64,000 nt of DNA from Fragilaria crotonensis (taxonomy: Eukaryota > Bacillariophyta > Fragilariophyceae > Fragilariales > Fragilariaceae): the NCBI GenBank assembly GCA_022925895.1, contig JAKSYS010000026.1, positions 62,001-126,000 on the forward strand, in the 5' to 3' direction. Positions 10,379 through 21,567 of this stretch are shown here, piece by piece (position 1 is the first letter of the stretch; each line of letters starts with the position of its first letter). The notes beneath the pieces are model-generated. The model did no database searches and was not told where the DNA came from. It saw nothing but the letters and a program-made list of their open reading frames with translations. The translations under genes were made by a program, and so were the position numbers.

Positions 10379-13300
10379 TCCTCCCTCCAACAATCCAGGG
10401 TTCCATCTCGTATGTTCTTCGCGTGTTTCGTATGTAATTTCTCAGGACAGTTCTTGTTCAATATGTCCGCTGCATTCTCTTCCGATCGAATAAACTGCAC
10501 GTTCAAATAACCGTTATCTTCCAGTTCACGGATAAAATGAGCACGTACATCGATATGCTTCGTTCTGGCTCCGACATGTTGATTCTTGACCAAATAAATA
10601 GCTCCAAGATTGTCCTCGTACACTTTTCCCATATGACGTTTCTCATCCGGTCTTCGTATGCCTTCGTCAAGTAACATCATAATAAACTTGTTCTCGCATG
10701 CACCTCTCGCCAAACTGATATACTCCGCTTCGGTACTCGATAGTGTAACGACGTGTTGGGTCTTTGATTCCCAATGTACCAACGTTCCACCTAACGTATG
10801 CAGTCCCGAAGATATACTCTTGCGATTGTCCGTATTCTTGGCATAGTCGGAATCCACCATAGAAATAGGTCGTAGTTCCTTGGGTCTTCTGTACGTGAGT
10901 CCCTCGTACGGTCGTAGCTTGATATGACCGACCATTCTGTCCAATGCCTTCCAGTGATCCTCACCTGGGTTCGATAGGTGCTGTGCCAGTTCCCGAGCTG
11001 CGTTGGCCAAATCCGGTGCCAGTTTCGTCGTTAAATACATGATCTTTCCAACCATTGACCTGTAATCCGTCATATTAACCGTAGGTCCTTCGTTTTTACT
11101 TAGGTACTTGTTCGGGTATCCGGGCGTGTCGTATGTCTTGACTTCCTTGCCAGTAATCTTCTCGTAGGTTTCCACGATTTCATCTTCAAGTTTGTTCATC
11201 TTCGCAATGATAATGACATTTCCGTTTTCGTCCACGCTCCAATCGTACCATACTCCCAAGTGTTTCTTCAACTTTCCGAGATCCGAAATATTAAATCGTT
11301 CCTTAAGTTGCGACTTGAATTCCTCAATCGCCTTCTTCGTTCCAACCAAAATTACGTCATCAACATGCACAACTGCCATGAGGGTCATATGTCCTCTCGT
11401 GTCTTTCCAGTAGTACATGCACGGATCAACCAGACTTTGAATCATATTCATGTGCTTTGTCAAGTACTTACGGAGTGTCTTCATAAAAAGTCTTGGGACA
11501 TCCACTCCTCCATACATAGGACGAGTCAGCATAATACAATAACGTCTCAATTCTTCTTCCGTTATATATCCCAATTCAACAATACCTTCCGGCCACTCAG
11601 CAAATACTGGCTTGTCATCTTCAAGTTCCGCATTTAAGAACGCTGCTTCAATATCGATCATCTCAATCGTCCAACCTTCGTCTTGCCTGTACAGCGCGAT
11701 AGTAATCGCGAGTCTGACCGTTGTGTCCGTTGCCACAGGTGAAAATGACTCTGTGTAGTCAACACCAGGTACCATCACGTAGCCCTTCAGTACGATTCTG
11801 CTCTTGTACCGTAGTGTGCCGTCTTGTTCCTCCTTGATCTTGAAAATCCACTTAACAGGTATCGGTTTTCGTCCGTTTAACTTGTCCCTTGGGAATTTCT
11901 TCCATGCGTCGCGTGATATGAAATTATTAATTTCGGACTTAGCAGACGGTATCCACTCTTGCTTCTTCGGTCCGGTCACAGCTGCACGAAATGTCTTAGG
12001 TTCGCCTGGGTCCGACGTGAGCATGGTATTAAATACCAGATGCGCAATTCGAGTTCTGCTTCTTGTACGCGTCCCGGGCTCATCGTTTTCGATCACAACT
12101 GGACTCTCAATTCCAAGTTTTTTCAATTCTCTTTCCAATGGTGTTGTCCTCTGTTTTTGCTCTCTCGACCATTTCTTCGGCATTTTCGATGATTGTTTGT
12201 TCTGTAGGCAACTCCACGATCCGCTCTTCAACGCTGTCGCCTTCCTTTCGCAATATGATGACGTCTTCGTCGTCATCGGAGTCAGAATCGAAAAGAATTG
12301 ATGTTGGGGGCACGTCCATTTTCGTTTCGTTCTCGTCGTGTACCTCGTCTTCTTTCGTTCTCTCTCGCTCAATCATCGACTCTATCCTCCCTGCTGAAGA
12401 CATGGGAGTTTCAGCCGGTTGCAATGCAGTCATGGTCGCGATTTCCTCATCATACTCTGGAATGAGATGAATTTGGGGAGTCAATTCCTCTTCATCTGCC
12501 GCCAATTCAGCTTCCACCTCTTCCAGATCTTCGCCTAGGACCATCTGACGGTCAAAGGCCTCTGCCATTGTCAATCTGATGTCATTTTCAGCCTTTGTCA
12601 AGTCAGCCCATGCATGAATATCTCTTGTTTCAACAATTTTTCCACTGTAAGGATTGTACATCCTGTACACATCTCTTGCATGGTTCTCAGCATAGCCAAC
12701 CATGATCATCTTGGTGGCTTTCTCCTTGAACTTCCCCCTCATTGTCCCTCTGTTTGTAACATAGCCAATTCGGCCATATTCCACTGTGCTACCGTATATG
12801 GTGCACGGGGTACCGTAGAACAGTTCGTCTGGGGGTACTGTACTGCGGGTATTGGGTAGTGTATTCCCGAGTACCGCCGCAGTCTTCGTCGCTTCCGCCC
12901 ATAGTTTTCCCTGTAGAAATTTGGTCCATCCTGCTGACAGCATCATAGCCAGTGCTCTGTTGGCGTCTCGTGCAAACATGCGTTCAACAACTCCGTTATG
13001 CTGTGGTGTGTGCGGTGCCGTATACTCCATCTTGATATTGTACTGTCCTTCGCACATCTTCTTTAAATCCGAAATGTGTTCTCCGGCGTTGTCGCATCGG
13101 ACGTACTTAACTTCAATACCAGCCGCCTTCAATTTGTCCAGAAGTTCTTGAAGGTGCGTCTTTATCCCACTCTTCTTAGCGCCGTAAAGTCCCACGACTT
13201 CCTCGTTTTGTCGTCGACAATCTTGAACCAGTATCGTGATCCCGCAACCGTCTCGTTGTATGGACCACTCGTATCCATATATAGGCGTTCGCCACGTTCT

Positions 13301-15433
13301 TCAGCCTCGGTCGTCGTGATCTTATTGGTTCGTTTCTGCGTAGCTTTCGCACGTGCACAACCATCGCACACAGCCCACTCTCCTGTAGGTTTGATACCAA
13401 GCGTTTTAAGCAAGCTCCGAACCACTTTTTCCGTCGCATGTCCAAATTTTCGATGCGCCTCATTGATGTCCATGGCTTCATTCTTCTTGTTCTCGATGGT
13501 TTCGTCGCCTCGTTTCGCAATTCCTTCAGCATTAAAAGCTTCTCTTTCAAACGAAACTCGTCGCGCTTTCAGATAAGTCATCCCGTCTGTTTCCTTTTCA
13601 AATTTCATCGTGTCACCAGATGGGTTCTTGAGCTCAGATTCGTCTTTCCTGCTCACAAACTCGTTCCCATTCTCATTCAAACGTCCCACACTGATCAGGT
13701 TTCGAGCGAAGTCGGGGATAACCATCACTTCTCGCAAAATCATCCGTTTATTGGAGTGTTTTTGCTCCAAACATAGATCTCCAATAGCTGTAGCTTTTAG
13801 GGTCTCATTGCTTCCAACTCTGACATGCTCTCCATCCAAAGTAGCCTTCAAATTAAACATGTTGTTGGTGGTCTTGGCAACATGAGTAGTGGCGCCCGAA
13901 TCCATCAACCAGTTCTCAAAACCATCTTCATCATGGTCAGCAACAAACTTAGTTTTGCTGGAATTCGCCATGAAAACTTCTTCGTCCCACTTCCAATTAC
14001 TTAGGCCTCGCGGGTGTCCATGCGGTATTCAGTCGTGTCGGATTCCTTTTTCTTGTCTTTTCGTCGTCGTTCCAGAAATCGTCTTCGTCATCGTCGTCAT
14101 TGTCTTCGTGATTGCTTTCGTCATCGCTCGTTTCACACATATCAGCCCAACTCACAGGCTTTTTGATCCTTCGGAGATCTTCTTCGAGTTCGGTGTCGTT
14201 CTTTTCAATCCCATCGTAGTATTGACCAATTAATTCTTCTTCCGGTTCCGATACGTCGAGGGCAATAATCGTCTCGGCAAATTTCTTGTACTTGCGGTCC
14301 AACTCCGTATCGGGTTTACGTTTCCTGTTATCGTTCGCGATGTCGTTGAGAATCTCCAGGGCAAGCTTATCCAGATCGATGTCGTTTTGCACCATTGGTT
14401 CCTCCCTGTTTCTCGTTTCGTGAATAGCCATTCCGACAAACATTCCCGAGTCGTTGCCTTGAGTTTTGCAGTGTTGCGCTCGGTGCCCAACTTGGCCACA
14501 TTTGTAACATTTTCCCGAAAACGAATTTTGCACTCCATTGCCATTCTTGACATTGCCTCCATTTCTCTCTTCATTGCTCTTGCAGTCTCGTGCCTTGTGC
14601 CCTTGTTTTCCACACTTGTTACACTTCCCTTTAAACTGCCGCCAGCTGTTTCGTCCGCCGGTCGTCGTGAGCGCCAAATGCTTCTGATTTCGTTCGCCTC
14701 CTTTTTCGTCTCTCTTTTCTTGAATTCGTCCCTTAAACGGCTCAATGAACATCTGATAGTGCCCTGTGATCTCCTCAACGAAGTCTTGATGGTCCATACC
14801 TCACGCCCAATCTTGCCGTTCAACGAAGTGATGACGGCCTCGTAGCGTCGTTTTGGCAAACGTGCCAAAATTGTTGCTTGCATCTGTTCTTGGCTTCTCA
14901 TGGTCCCATTTTCGCACTTACCGACCTCTCTGTTCAACCTTTCGAGCTCCAATATCCACATGTGCGGGTCCTCCATGTCATTCTTCATGTAACACTTTTC
15001 TAATTGAGTAGTCGCCTTCACAAGGTCTTTCGTCTTCTTCGAATCGTACCGACTTTTCAACGCTTTCCACATGTCGTTCGCCGTCTCTTCGGCCTCAATA
15101 ATTGCAAATGCGTCGCCCTGGCATGACATAATCAAAAATTGCGAGCATCGTTGTTCCACTTCTGCGCTTGTTCTTCCTCTCTTGTCAACTCCACAGCCCC
15201 TGGGCTTGGCAGCTTCAACTTTTCCAGCAGGCCCCTCTCAAAGCCTTTGGACGCAGCAAACACTTCTGCCTTCTTGAAGAACTCTCGCGGTTCCATACCG
15301 CCCTTCGTCTTGTCATTTCCCCAAAAGGGAATGACCTTGATCGTCTCGAGCGGACTCGACTTCATCGTCGCTTCGCTCGCCATCGTCGTCGTCGTTAGAT
15401 CTTAACTCTCAAAAACAATCGTTTTATAAAACG

Positions 15434-15937
15434 TGTTGAGAATCCCAGATATCGTGAGCGCGGTACCACAGTACTTGCTCTGGTTATGGGGTGATAACTG
15501 CGGTTGTCAGGCCTTGACAAAATCAGCAAAGTAAAAGTTATGAGTTTAGGTTCTAACTAAACTCCTCTTCCAGGTTCCCTTCTCTGTCTCTCCAGAACCT
15601 TCCTCTGTCTTCTTCCTTCCTTGTGTCTCCTTCTTGTTCTTCCCAGTTCTTTTATAGTGGACTTCTGTCCAATCTCCTACATGTTTAATGATTTCCCTCC
15701 AACTTTCCATAGTTTTCGTCCTCCGATGGAATCTTGGTTTGTTGGACTCTTTGGAAATCCGTATCGCGATTAATTTCAAATTCTTTATCCCAGTTCAGTC
15801 GTGTGTTCAATTCCGAGTTCACGTCTGACTCGAATCTGACATTCCGTCCGAACGTCGAATCTCTCTCAGCTTCGCCAACGACAGTATTCACTGTCTCACC
15901 GGTACTGGACTTATCCAGTAGCCTACTATCCTCGACA
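15434..15937 (-). repeat. 5' LTR of the copia element (right copy)
   Basis: This is a near-identical copy of 9876-10378, with a few substitutions and one length difference. Because the element reads leftwards, its promoter would lie here and point away from the P5CR gene. Confidence 0.93.
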
Positions 15938-16260
15938 CCAACGAACATCAAACATCAAACTACCTGGTAGACTGGTACTCGCGTACCTGGTACTTGTACT
16001 GTATGACGGCATCACCCCATCACACATCCACACATCACACATCACTTTCGTCAACAACGAGTGCCAACTCCCAACCACTCACATCCAAGAGCCGATCTTA
16101 TTTACCGGTTACCAGTATCAGCAGCAGTCGCAGTTGCAGTTGCAGTTGCAGTAACACCAACATCAACGGCAAGTACGCAAGTCAGGTGCCGAAGGCAAGC
16201 AACTCATCTTGATTTGACTGCTACAATAGAGCTCACATTTAAAATCATTCATTCGCTGCC

Positions 16261-16305
16261 TTCAGCCCTTCAGCCCTTCAGCCCTTCAGCCCTTCAGCCC
16301 TTCAG
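16261..16305. repeat. 8-bp tandem repeat in the P5CR 5' leader
   Basis: TTCAGCCC is repeated five times plus TTCAG, about 60 bp before the P5CR start codon. A shorter GCAGTT run lies at about 16125-16150. The stretch 15944-16365 holds no gene and should contain the P5CR promoter and leader. Confidence 0.85.
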
Positions 16306-16365
16306 TTGCCAAAACATTATTCCACCAGGACTCTACCAGCTGCCAGTATCGTCACCACATTCAAC

Positions 16366-17241
16366 ATGTCAACGCCAATCGCCAGTACAAGTACGCCATC
16401 AGGTACAATCAGCGTCGGTTTGGTTGGTGCAGGGAACATGGCGACAGCCATTATGGATGGACTCCTTGAGAATGGTGTGTGCAAGCCTGAAGATTTGGTC
16501 TGCTCCGACCGGTATGAGCCTTCTCTCGAGAAAGCCAGAGCCAAGGGTATAACAGGTACTCAAGACAACAAGGCCCTCTGCGAAATTGCAAAATCCGCCA
16601 TTATCATTGCTGTCAAGCCAAACGCTGTTGAACAAGTCTGCGCCGACATTACCTCTTCCAAAGGAGACGCTTGTATCATCTCGATCGCTGCTGGGATCTC
16701 CTTACAAACATTGGAATCCAACCTCGTCGGTCGCCGCGTCGTCCGCGTCATGCCCAACACGCCGTGTCTCGTTGGGCAGGGTGCCGCTGGCTATGCCCTC
16801 GGTACCATCGCTACTGCAGAAGATCGTCACCTCGTGGAAACCATCTTTGGATCTTGTGGAACGGCCGCGGAATTGCCCGAACTCTTGCTCAATGCCGTGA
16901 CTGGCCTCAGCGGAAGTGGACCGGCCTACGTCTTTCAATTCATCGAAGCGCTGGCGGATGGTGGTGTCCGTTCTGGATTGCCACGAGACGTGGCCATGCA
17001 ACTGGCGGCGCAGACTGTCAAGGGTGCTGCCGAAATGGTCCTCAAGACCGGGATGCATCCCGGTGCGCTCAAGGATATGGTCACTTCGCCTGGTGGAACG
17101 ACGATTGCCGGTGTCGAGAAATTGGAGCAAGGCAACTTTCGTGCCACAACCATTGGAGCTGTGGTTGCGGCGACCAAGAGGTCCATGCAGTTGGGTGGAA
17201 TTCCTGAAGAGGATATTCGATACAAGTATAATCTTGAATAG
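16366..17241 (+). CDS. Pyrroline-5-carboxylate reductase
   Basis: The 291-residue protein matches the usual length of P5CR, which reduces pyrroline-5-carboxylate to proline with NAD(P)H. The N-terminal Rossmann motif is GLVGAGNMATAIMDGL. Family motifs follow: VRVMPNTPCLVGQGAAGYA, TGLSGSGPAYVFQFIEA with LADGGVRSGL, and SPGGTTIAGV near the C-terminus. The ATG at 16366 (MSTPIAST) leaves a short Ser/Thr-rich lead and no clear targeting peptide, so a cytosolic location is likely. An in-frame TTG lies upstream but no in-frame ATG was seen. The gene has a single exon. Its stop lies 139 bp from the stop of the convergent eIF2 gamma gene. Confidence 0.95.
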   Translation: MSTPIASTSTPSGTISVGLVGAGNMATAIMDGLLENGVCKPEDLVCSDRYEPSLEKARAKGITGTQDNKALCEIAKSAIIIAVKPNAVEQVCADITSSKGDACIISIAAGISLQTLESNLVGRRVVRVMPNTPCLVGQGAAGYALGTIATAEDRHLVETIFGSCGTAAELPELLLNAVTGLSGSGPAYVFQFIEALADGGVRSGLPRDVAMQLAAQTVKGAAEMVLKTGMHPGALKDMVTSPGGTTIAGVEKLEQGNFRATTIGAVVAATKRSMQLGGIPEEDIRYKYNLE

Positions 17242-17380
17242 AACTCGAGTACTATATTACGATTTGAACACCAATATCTCCCTTGCTGCCACAAGAATAC
17301 TTGATTCTGGCAGGCTTGAAACACGGTTAAGTACGGGGGTCCTTAGTTTTGATTTTCGCTACTTCGTATAATATTCAATC

Positions 17381-19061
17381 TTAAATAATCTCGATCTTGC
17401 TGCCCTTACGAATCTGTCCCCATCCAATGAGTCGCCAATGCTTATCAACACGTCTGGACAAGGCAATCTTCTCGCCCTCTTCGGTGCAAACTGGCTGGGT
17501 GAGAGCAATCTTGGCTAGATCTCCCTTCACAGCCTGCACTTTACCACCGGTTGCCGTCGATCCAATGTTGACCATGAGAATTTCGCCCTTGGCCAACTTT
17601 TGAACCTTCGCCTGTTTGCCTCCATCACTGGTCTTTACTCCCAACAATCGTCTCAAGAGATAGTAAGAAATTTCAATCTCAGAAAAGACATCAGGAAGCT
17701 GTCCCTTCAAACCGAGGACTTGTCCGACCAAACGATCTGCTCTCGTCAACGTTGGATCAATTCTAGTTCCGACACCAATCAACCCACCGGGAACAGCGAA
17801 TTGCAAATCATTTGACTCGGCGTACAGGGATGAGATGCGCGAGTAGATTGGTGAGCACACCATGACAGGATTGCCATCCTTATCATCTTGCTTGGTTACA
17901 ATGCCTGGACGGACTTCAATTTCATCATCAATTCTCAACACGCCCTGAAGGATGGATCCACCCGCCACACCACCTTGCAAATTCGTAACATCTTGTCCTG
18001 GTCGATTGACATCAAACGATCGGATGACAATCAATCTTGGGACGGACGTGAAATCTCTGGGAGGCAAGGGGATCTTGCGCACCAAGAATTCACACACGGC
18101 ATCAATATTGTACTTGAGAACTGCCGAAATGGGGAGAATGGGAGCCGAGTCGGCCACGGTGCCGGCAACAAATTTCCGAATTTGATCTTGCTGTGCCAAT
18201 GCCGCATCGGGCTTGACCAAATCAACCTTGTTTTGGAGAATCAAAATGTGTTGCAACCTCATAATTTCCACGGCAGCCAAATGTTCCGATGTTTGGGGTT
18301 GAGGACACATCTCATTGCCAGCCACCAACAAGAGGGCAGCATCCATGACGGCGGCACCATTCAACATGGTGGCCATGAGAATATCGTGACCAGGACAATC
18401 GACAAAGGAAATGTGTCTTCGAATGCGATACGTAATGTTGGAAACTGGATCCGTAAAGACATCAGCATGAGACGAGCCACGGGAGGTGTAGAAACCGCCT
18501 TGATCGTCCTTGGCATCACCCTTGTAAATTTTAGCATTTGCATATCCCAGTTTAATGGTAATATTACGCTCCAATTCATTCTTGAATCGGACTGTTTGGA
18601 CACCAGATATCGCCTTGACTACGGTACTTTTTCCGTGAGCCACATGACCAATGGTTCCGACGTTGATTGTGGCTTGACGAGAAATCTGTTGGAATGGTGT
18701 GTTAGTGTTTGTAGAGACAGAATGGAAGCAGGTGGATTGGAATGGATTAGTACAGGTGAATATACCAAATACTGACATGTAATTGATAGGAAGCGCAGAA
18801 GTCATGTAAAGCCAAACTCGACAATCACAACGACGCCACTCGAAAGCGCATACTGAGTGGTAGACAATTGCAATCAATCAAAACCATGCTCTGCACGAAA
18901 TTCAACTTTTATATACTCACAACTTCTGGGCTCAGGGCTGTAAGCTTTGATGGATCGACAGTCTTTGCATCTTGAGGCATCAAATGTGGTTGTGTACGCT
19001 GCTTGATAGGAACTGGAGCATCGTCGTCTTCTACGACGGGAGGAGCATCGGAAGCAGCCAT
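17381..19061 (-). CDS. Eukaryotic translation initiation factor 2 subunit gamma
   Basis: Spliced model: exon 1 18921-19061 (47 codons from [10 protein letters not shown] to LSPEV), intron 18686-18920 (235 bp, GTGAGT...AACAG, phase 0), exon 2 17381-18685. The protein has 481 residues. It is the GTPase subunit of eIF2, which delivers Met-tRNAi to the 40S ribosome. GTPase motifs: GHVAHGKST (G1), [20 protein letters not shown] (G3), NKVD (G4) and SAVLKYN (G5). The signature [16 protein letters not shown] follows G3, and the C-terminal barrels end in [14 protein letters not shown]. Between G2 and G3 it carries [18 protein letters not shown] where many eukaryotic homologues have a Cys-rich zinc knuckle, so that knuckle is missing. 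The intronless frame would wrongly start inside the intron. Confidence 0.95.
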
Positions 19062-20150
19062 GATAAAACCGAGTGAGAGGCGTCGGCTCTGTTGGCGGTT
19101 GATTGTTATGCTGGTGCTCTCATCACATGCTGTTTGCCAAGTTCCTCAAGAGCCAGTCGTTCTACTGGAAGCGTTGTACTCGGACTATGGTTTGAGCCTA
19201 CTCGTACTGGAGTACTGTACTCGGTGCTCTGAGAGAACAGAATACCAGTGCGGCATGTGCGGAATCCTGTAGGAAAATGTACAGTTGTGGTAGTTTGCTG
19301 ACCGCACAAACTCGCAGACTTGAGCTGCGCGCTTGAAATCGGATAGCAACGTATCATTGACAGACGGGCGATTTGTTGTGTGTTGGTGGTAGGTGGTAGG
19401 TGGTAGGTGGTATGTGGTAGGTGGTATGTGGTAGGTGGTACCAGGTAGGTGGGAAACGCGTCTACTGGAGTACGGAGTACAAATACTCACGTACTAGTAG
19501 TCTACTCGAGTACATATACGACAGTACTTGTCCCTGGCGGTACAACGTACTACCTGGTATGTTATAATTGTACTTTGTACTTGCATGCATAGCTACTGTA
19601 CGAATCCACTGGATTCCCAGAAGTCGCCTCAGCTGTACTGTTGATGGTCACCGAATCGATCAATTGCGAAACAAGTGAGCAATACTTCCATCCAGAGTCT
19701 ATCCTTTATCATACTGTCGGTAGGATTTGTTCGGTTGAGATCCTGCCGACCTGTCCTTGGGCCGTCCTTTTCCACTACGTAGCGACTAGACTGTAGGTAA
19801 CAGTCCAGTAGGGTTTGTGTCCCTACTGCCGGTACATTGCCTACTAGAGTCTTATCTGCAACATACCAGGACTCGGAAATTCGGGAGCTCGGCGATTTTC
19901 AGGGAAATTACTAATAATACTATAGCCGTAGAGGATTGTCTACCAGTACCTCCAATTAGCACGAAAGGGTACTCGTATTGGTAGGGGAGTATTCGACAGA
20001 CTACTAGCTACTTGTACCAGTACCTGGTACTCTAGCACGACGACCAAAGTGGCGTGGTATGTCGTGCTGAATGGGAGCTGCATCCTATGGTACAGGCGCA
20101 TGATCAGTATATACAGAAGCAGTTCATAGTTCGCTGTCGCATTTTCGATT
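19062..20150. other. Divergent promoter region between eIF2 gamma and p24 genes, no gene
   Basis: This gap of about 1.1 kb must hold both promoters. It contains a GTGGTAG minisatellite (19384-19452) and dense GTAC/CTAGTA near-palindromes at 19470-19580 and 19970-20035. Open frames here consist of these repeats. Confidence 0.5.
19384..19452. repeat. 7-bp minisatellite GGTGGTA
   Basis: About nine imperfect copies of GGTGGTA/GGTAGGT (with GTATGTG variants) lie upstream of the eIF2 gamma gene. Confidence 0.85.
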
Positions 20151-20867
20151 ATGACCATGAAGAGCGTGGGCCAAGGTCAAGGTCGAGATGAAGACCAATG
20201 GCATTCCTCATCCACGACATGCCGATTACGTCCTCGACTTCCGCAACGGCAGCTATCTCACCAGCTGCTCTTTGTCCTAATTCTTCAACTACTTCTTTCG
20301 TTGTCAAGCGCGACGTTCGTTTTGAATGTCCCTGCCTACGACGAGGTTTGTTTCGTCGTACGTATTCCCCCGGGTCCAGAAACAAGTCTCCTGTCAGGAT
20401 CTTACGATGTGTTGGATGATGACATCCCACCGGACCCTATTGTAGTTCATGTTTACGATGAAAAGTTTGATATTTTGTATACAAGCCAACCACGAACGAG
20501 ATCGGGTACCTTTGCCGTTGTGGTGACTGGACGGGTCAATGTGTGTGTCATTAGCGGATTCGATCACGAATCAGAGCACCAAAGGGACCATCATACTCGT
20601 CAGGTTGGATTGAATGTACAAGTCAAGACTCTGGACAAGACCAGCAATGTCATGACGACCGTGCAACGGATTCAATCCAAACTATGGAATTTCAGATCGC
20701 AGTACGATTACATGCGAACTCGTGAGGCGCAGCATCGGGAATTGGCAGAAGAGACCTTTACCAAATTGTTGATCTGGAATGTAATAGAAGGAATCTGCGT
20801 CCTGTTGGCAAGTGGTCTGCAAATCTTGTACATGAGGAGATTCGTCGAAAAAAGGCGGGCATTTTGA
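20151..20867 (+). CDS. p24/emp24 family cargo receptor (GOLD domain)
   Basis: The 238-residue type I membrane protein fits the p24 (TMED) family of COPII/COPI vesicle cargo adaptors cycling between ER and Golgi. A basic/polar lead of about 35 residues precedes a signal-anchor-like stretch LLFVLILQLLLSLSSATFVL. The GOLD domain follows with its two conserved cysteines (DEVCFVVRI; GRVNVCVISGF), then a coiled region and a C-terminal membrane segment (LLIWNVIEGICVLLASGLQI). The short tail YMRRFVEKRRAF combines an aromatic motif and basic residues, as expected for coat binding. The long lead may mean that the second ATG (MKSVGQ, 20157) or a later start is used. Single exon. Confidence 0.85.
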   Translation: MTMKSVGQGQGRDEDQWHSSSTTCRLRPRLPQRQLSHQLLFVLILQLLLSLSSATFVLNVPAYDEVCFVVRIPPGPETSLLSGSYDVLDDDIPPDPIVVHVYDEKFDILYTSQPRTRSGTFAVVVTGRVNVCVISGFDHESEHQRDHHTRQVGLNVQVKTLDKTSNVMTTVQRIQSKLWNFRSQYDYMRTREAQHRELAEETFTKLLIWNVIEGICVLLASGLQILYMRRFVEKRRAF

Positions 20868-21567
20868 GGTGTCGATGGTGTCTTTCTATGGTACGTATGC
20901 ATGAGCTTTGATATGGAGGTATGATGAGACTTTTGTTGGTTTGATTGCATTGGATCGGTTTACGATACGACTGGGTTTAACGAGCACATCAATGTCAAAC
21001 GTTACTCTCGTTGGAATACGTTTTTTTTGCTTAGCTGGCGATTAGATACGGCTGTCGGTGGCAAAGGATGATGCATTGAGTATTAGTAGTAATTGAGCAC
21101 CATTCGGGCTTTGCTATCTTTACCGAGGTCTCTTTTCTCTCTACAGGGCAGACATGAGCAACTCGGAGTAGCGGTACATTGGAGTTGTCGAGTTGTGCAC
21201 TACAGTAGCTACCGGTAGTTAGGTACCAGTAGTTGAACAGTAGGGTCAATGACAGTACCGTCAGTTTAACCCTATTGAAATTTGTCATGTCACTTAGGTG
21301 GGATGGTTTTCGAAGGTTGTTCGTTGCTGATCGAAAGTGTTCGTGAACTCCCGGTAGGATTTTCGTAGTTCGCAGCTGGCGGCGAATCTTTCAGTCCATT
21401 TCATGTCGTTCTCCGCAGGGTGGACAAAACGCAGGCAGTGTGCATTGTGCATTGTCAACAACTCACACACATTCGTCCGACTGTCCTGTAGAACTGAACC
21501 AGGCACTCGTGTCTTTTCGAGGTACTCTCTAATAGTTGTCAATTCAATCCACTAATCCACGTCAAGG
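20868..21567. other. Intergenic, promoter region of the ABC transporter gene
   Basis: About 700 bp hold GTAC/ACCGGTAG-rich patches (21165-21245) and no convincing gene. Confidence 0.5.

Larger units (their letters stand above)
9876..15937 (-). mobile_element. Young Ty1/copia LTR retrotransposon (diatom CoDi-like), 6.06 kb
   Basis: Two LTRs of about 503 bp flank the element, and the 6-bp direct repeat CCAACG lies on both sides (9870-9875 and 15938-15943). On the minus strand the order is gag (about 14.0-15.4 kb, with two CCHC zinc knuckles such as CNKCGKQGHKARDC), aspartic protease (DSGATTH, about 13.9 kb), integrase (about 12.6-13.6 kb, HRKFGH and CDGCARAK), reverse transcriptase (about 11.2-12.0 kb) and RNase H (SSTEAEY, about 10.7 kb). 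Integrase before reverse transcriptase defines copia. The LTRs differ at only a few positions, so the insertion is recent. The coding part is split among several frames and looks broken, with about five breaks. It sits 15 bp from the hAT-like MITE and about 430 bp upstream of the P5CR start. Confidence 0.92.

Noticed and set aside
16671-17207. 178-codon plus-strand frame
   Set aside because: Out-of-frame shadow of P5CR, rich in Arg, Trp and Cys.
17888-18775. 295-codon plus-strand frame
   Set aside because: It lies antisense to eIF2 gamma exon 2 and has no recognisable features.
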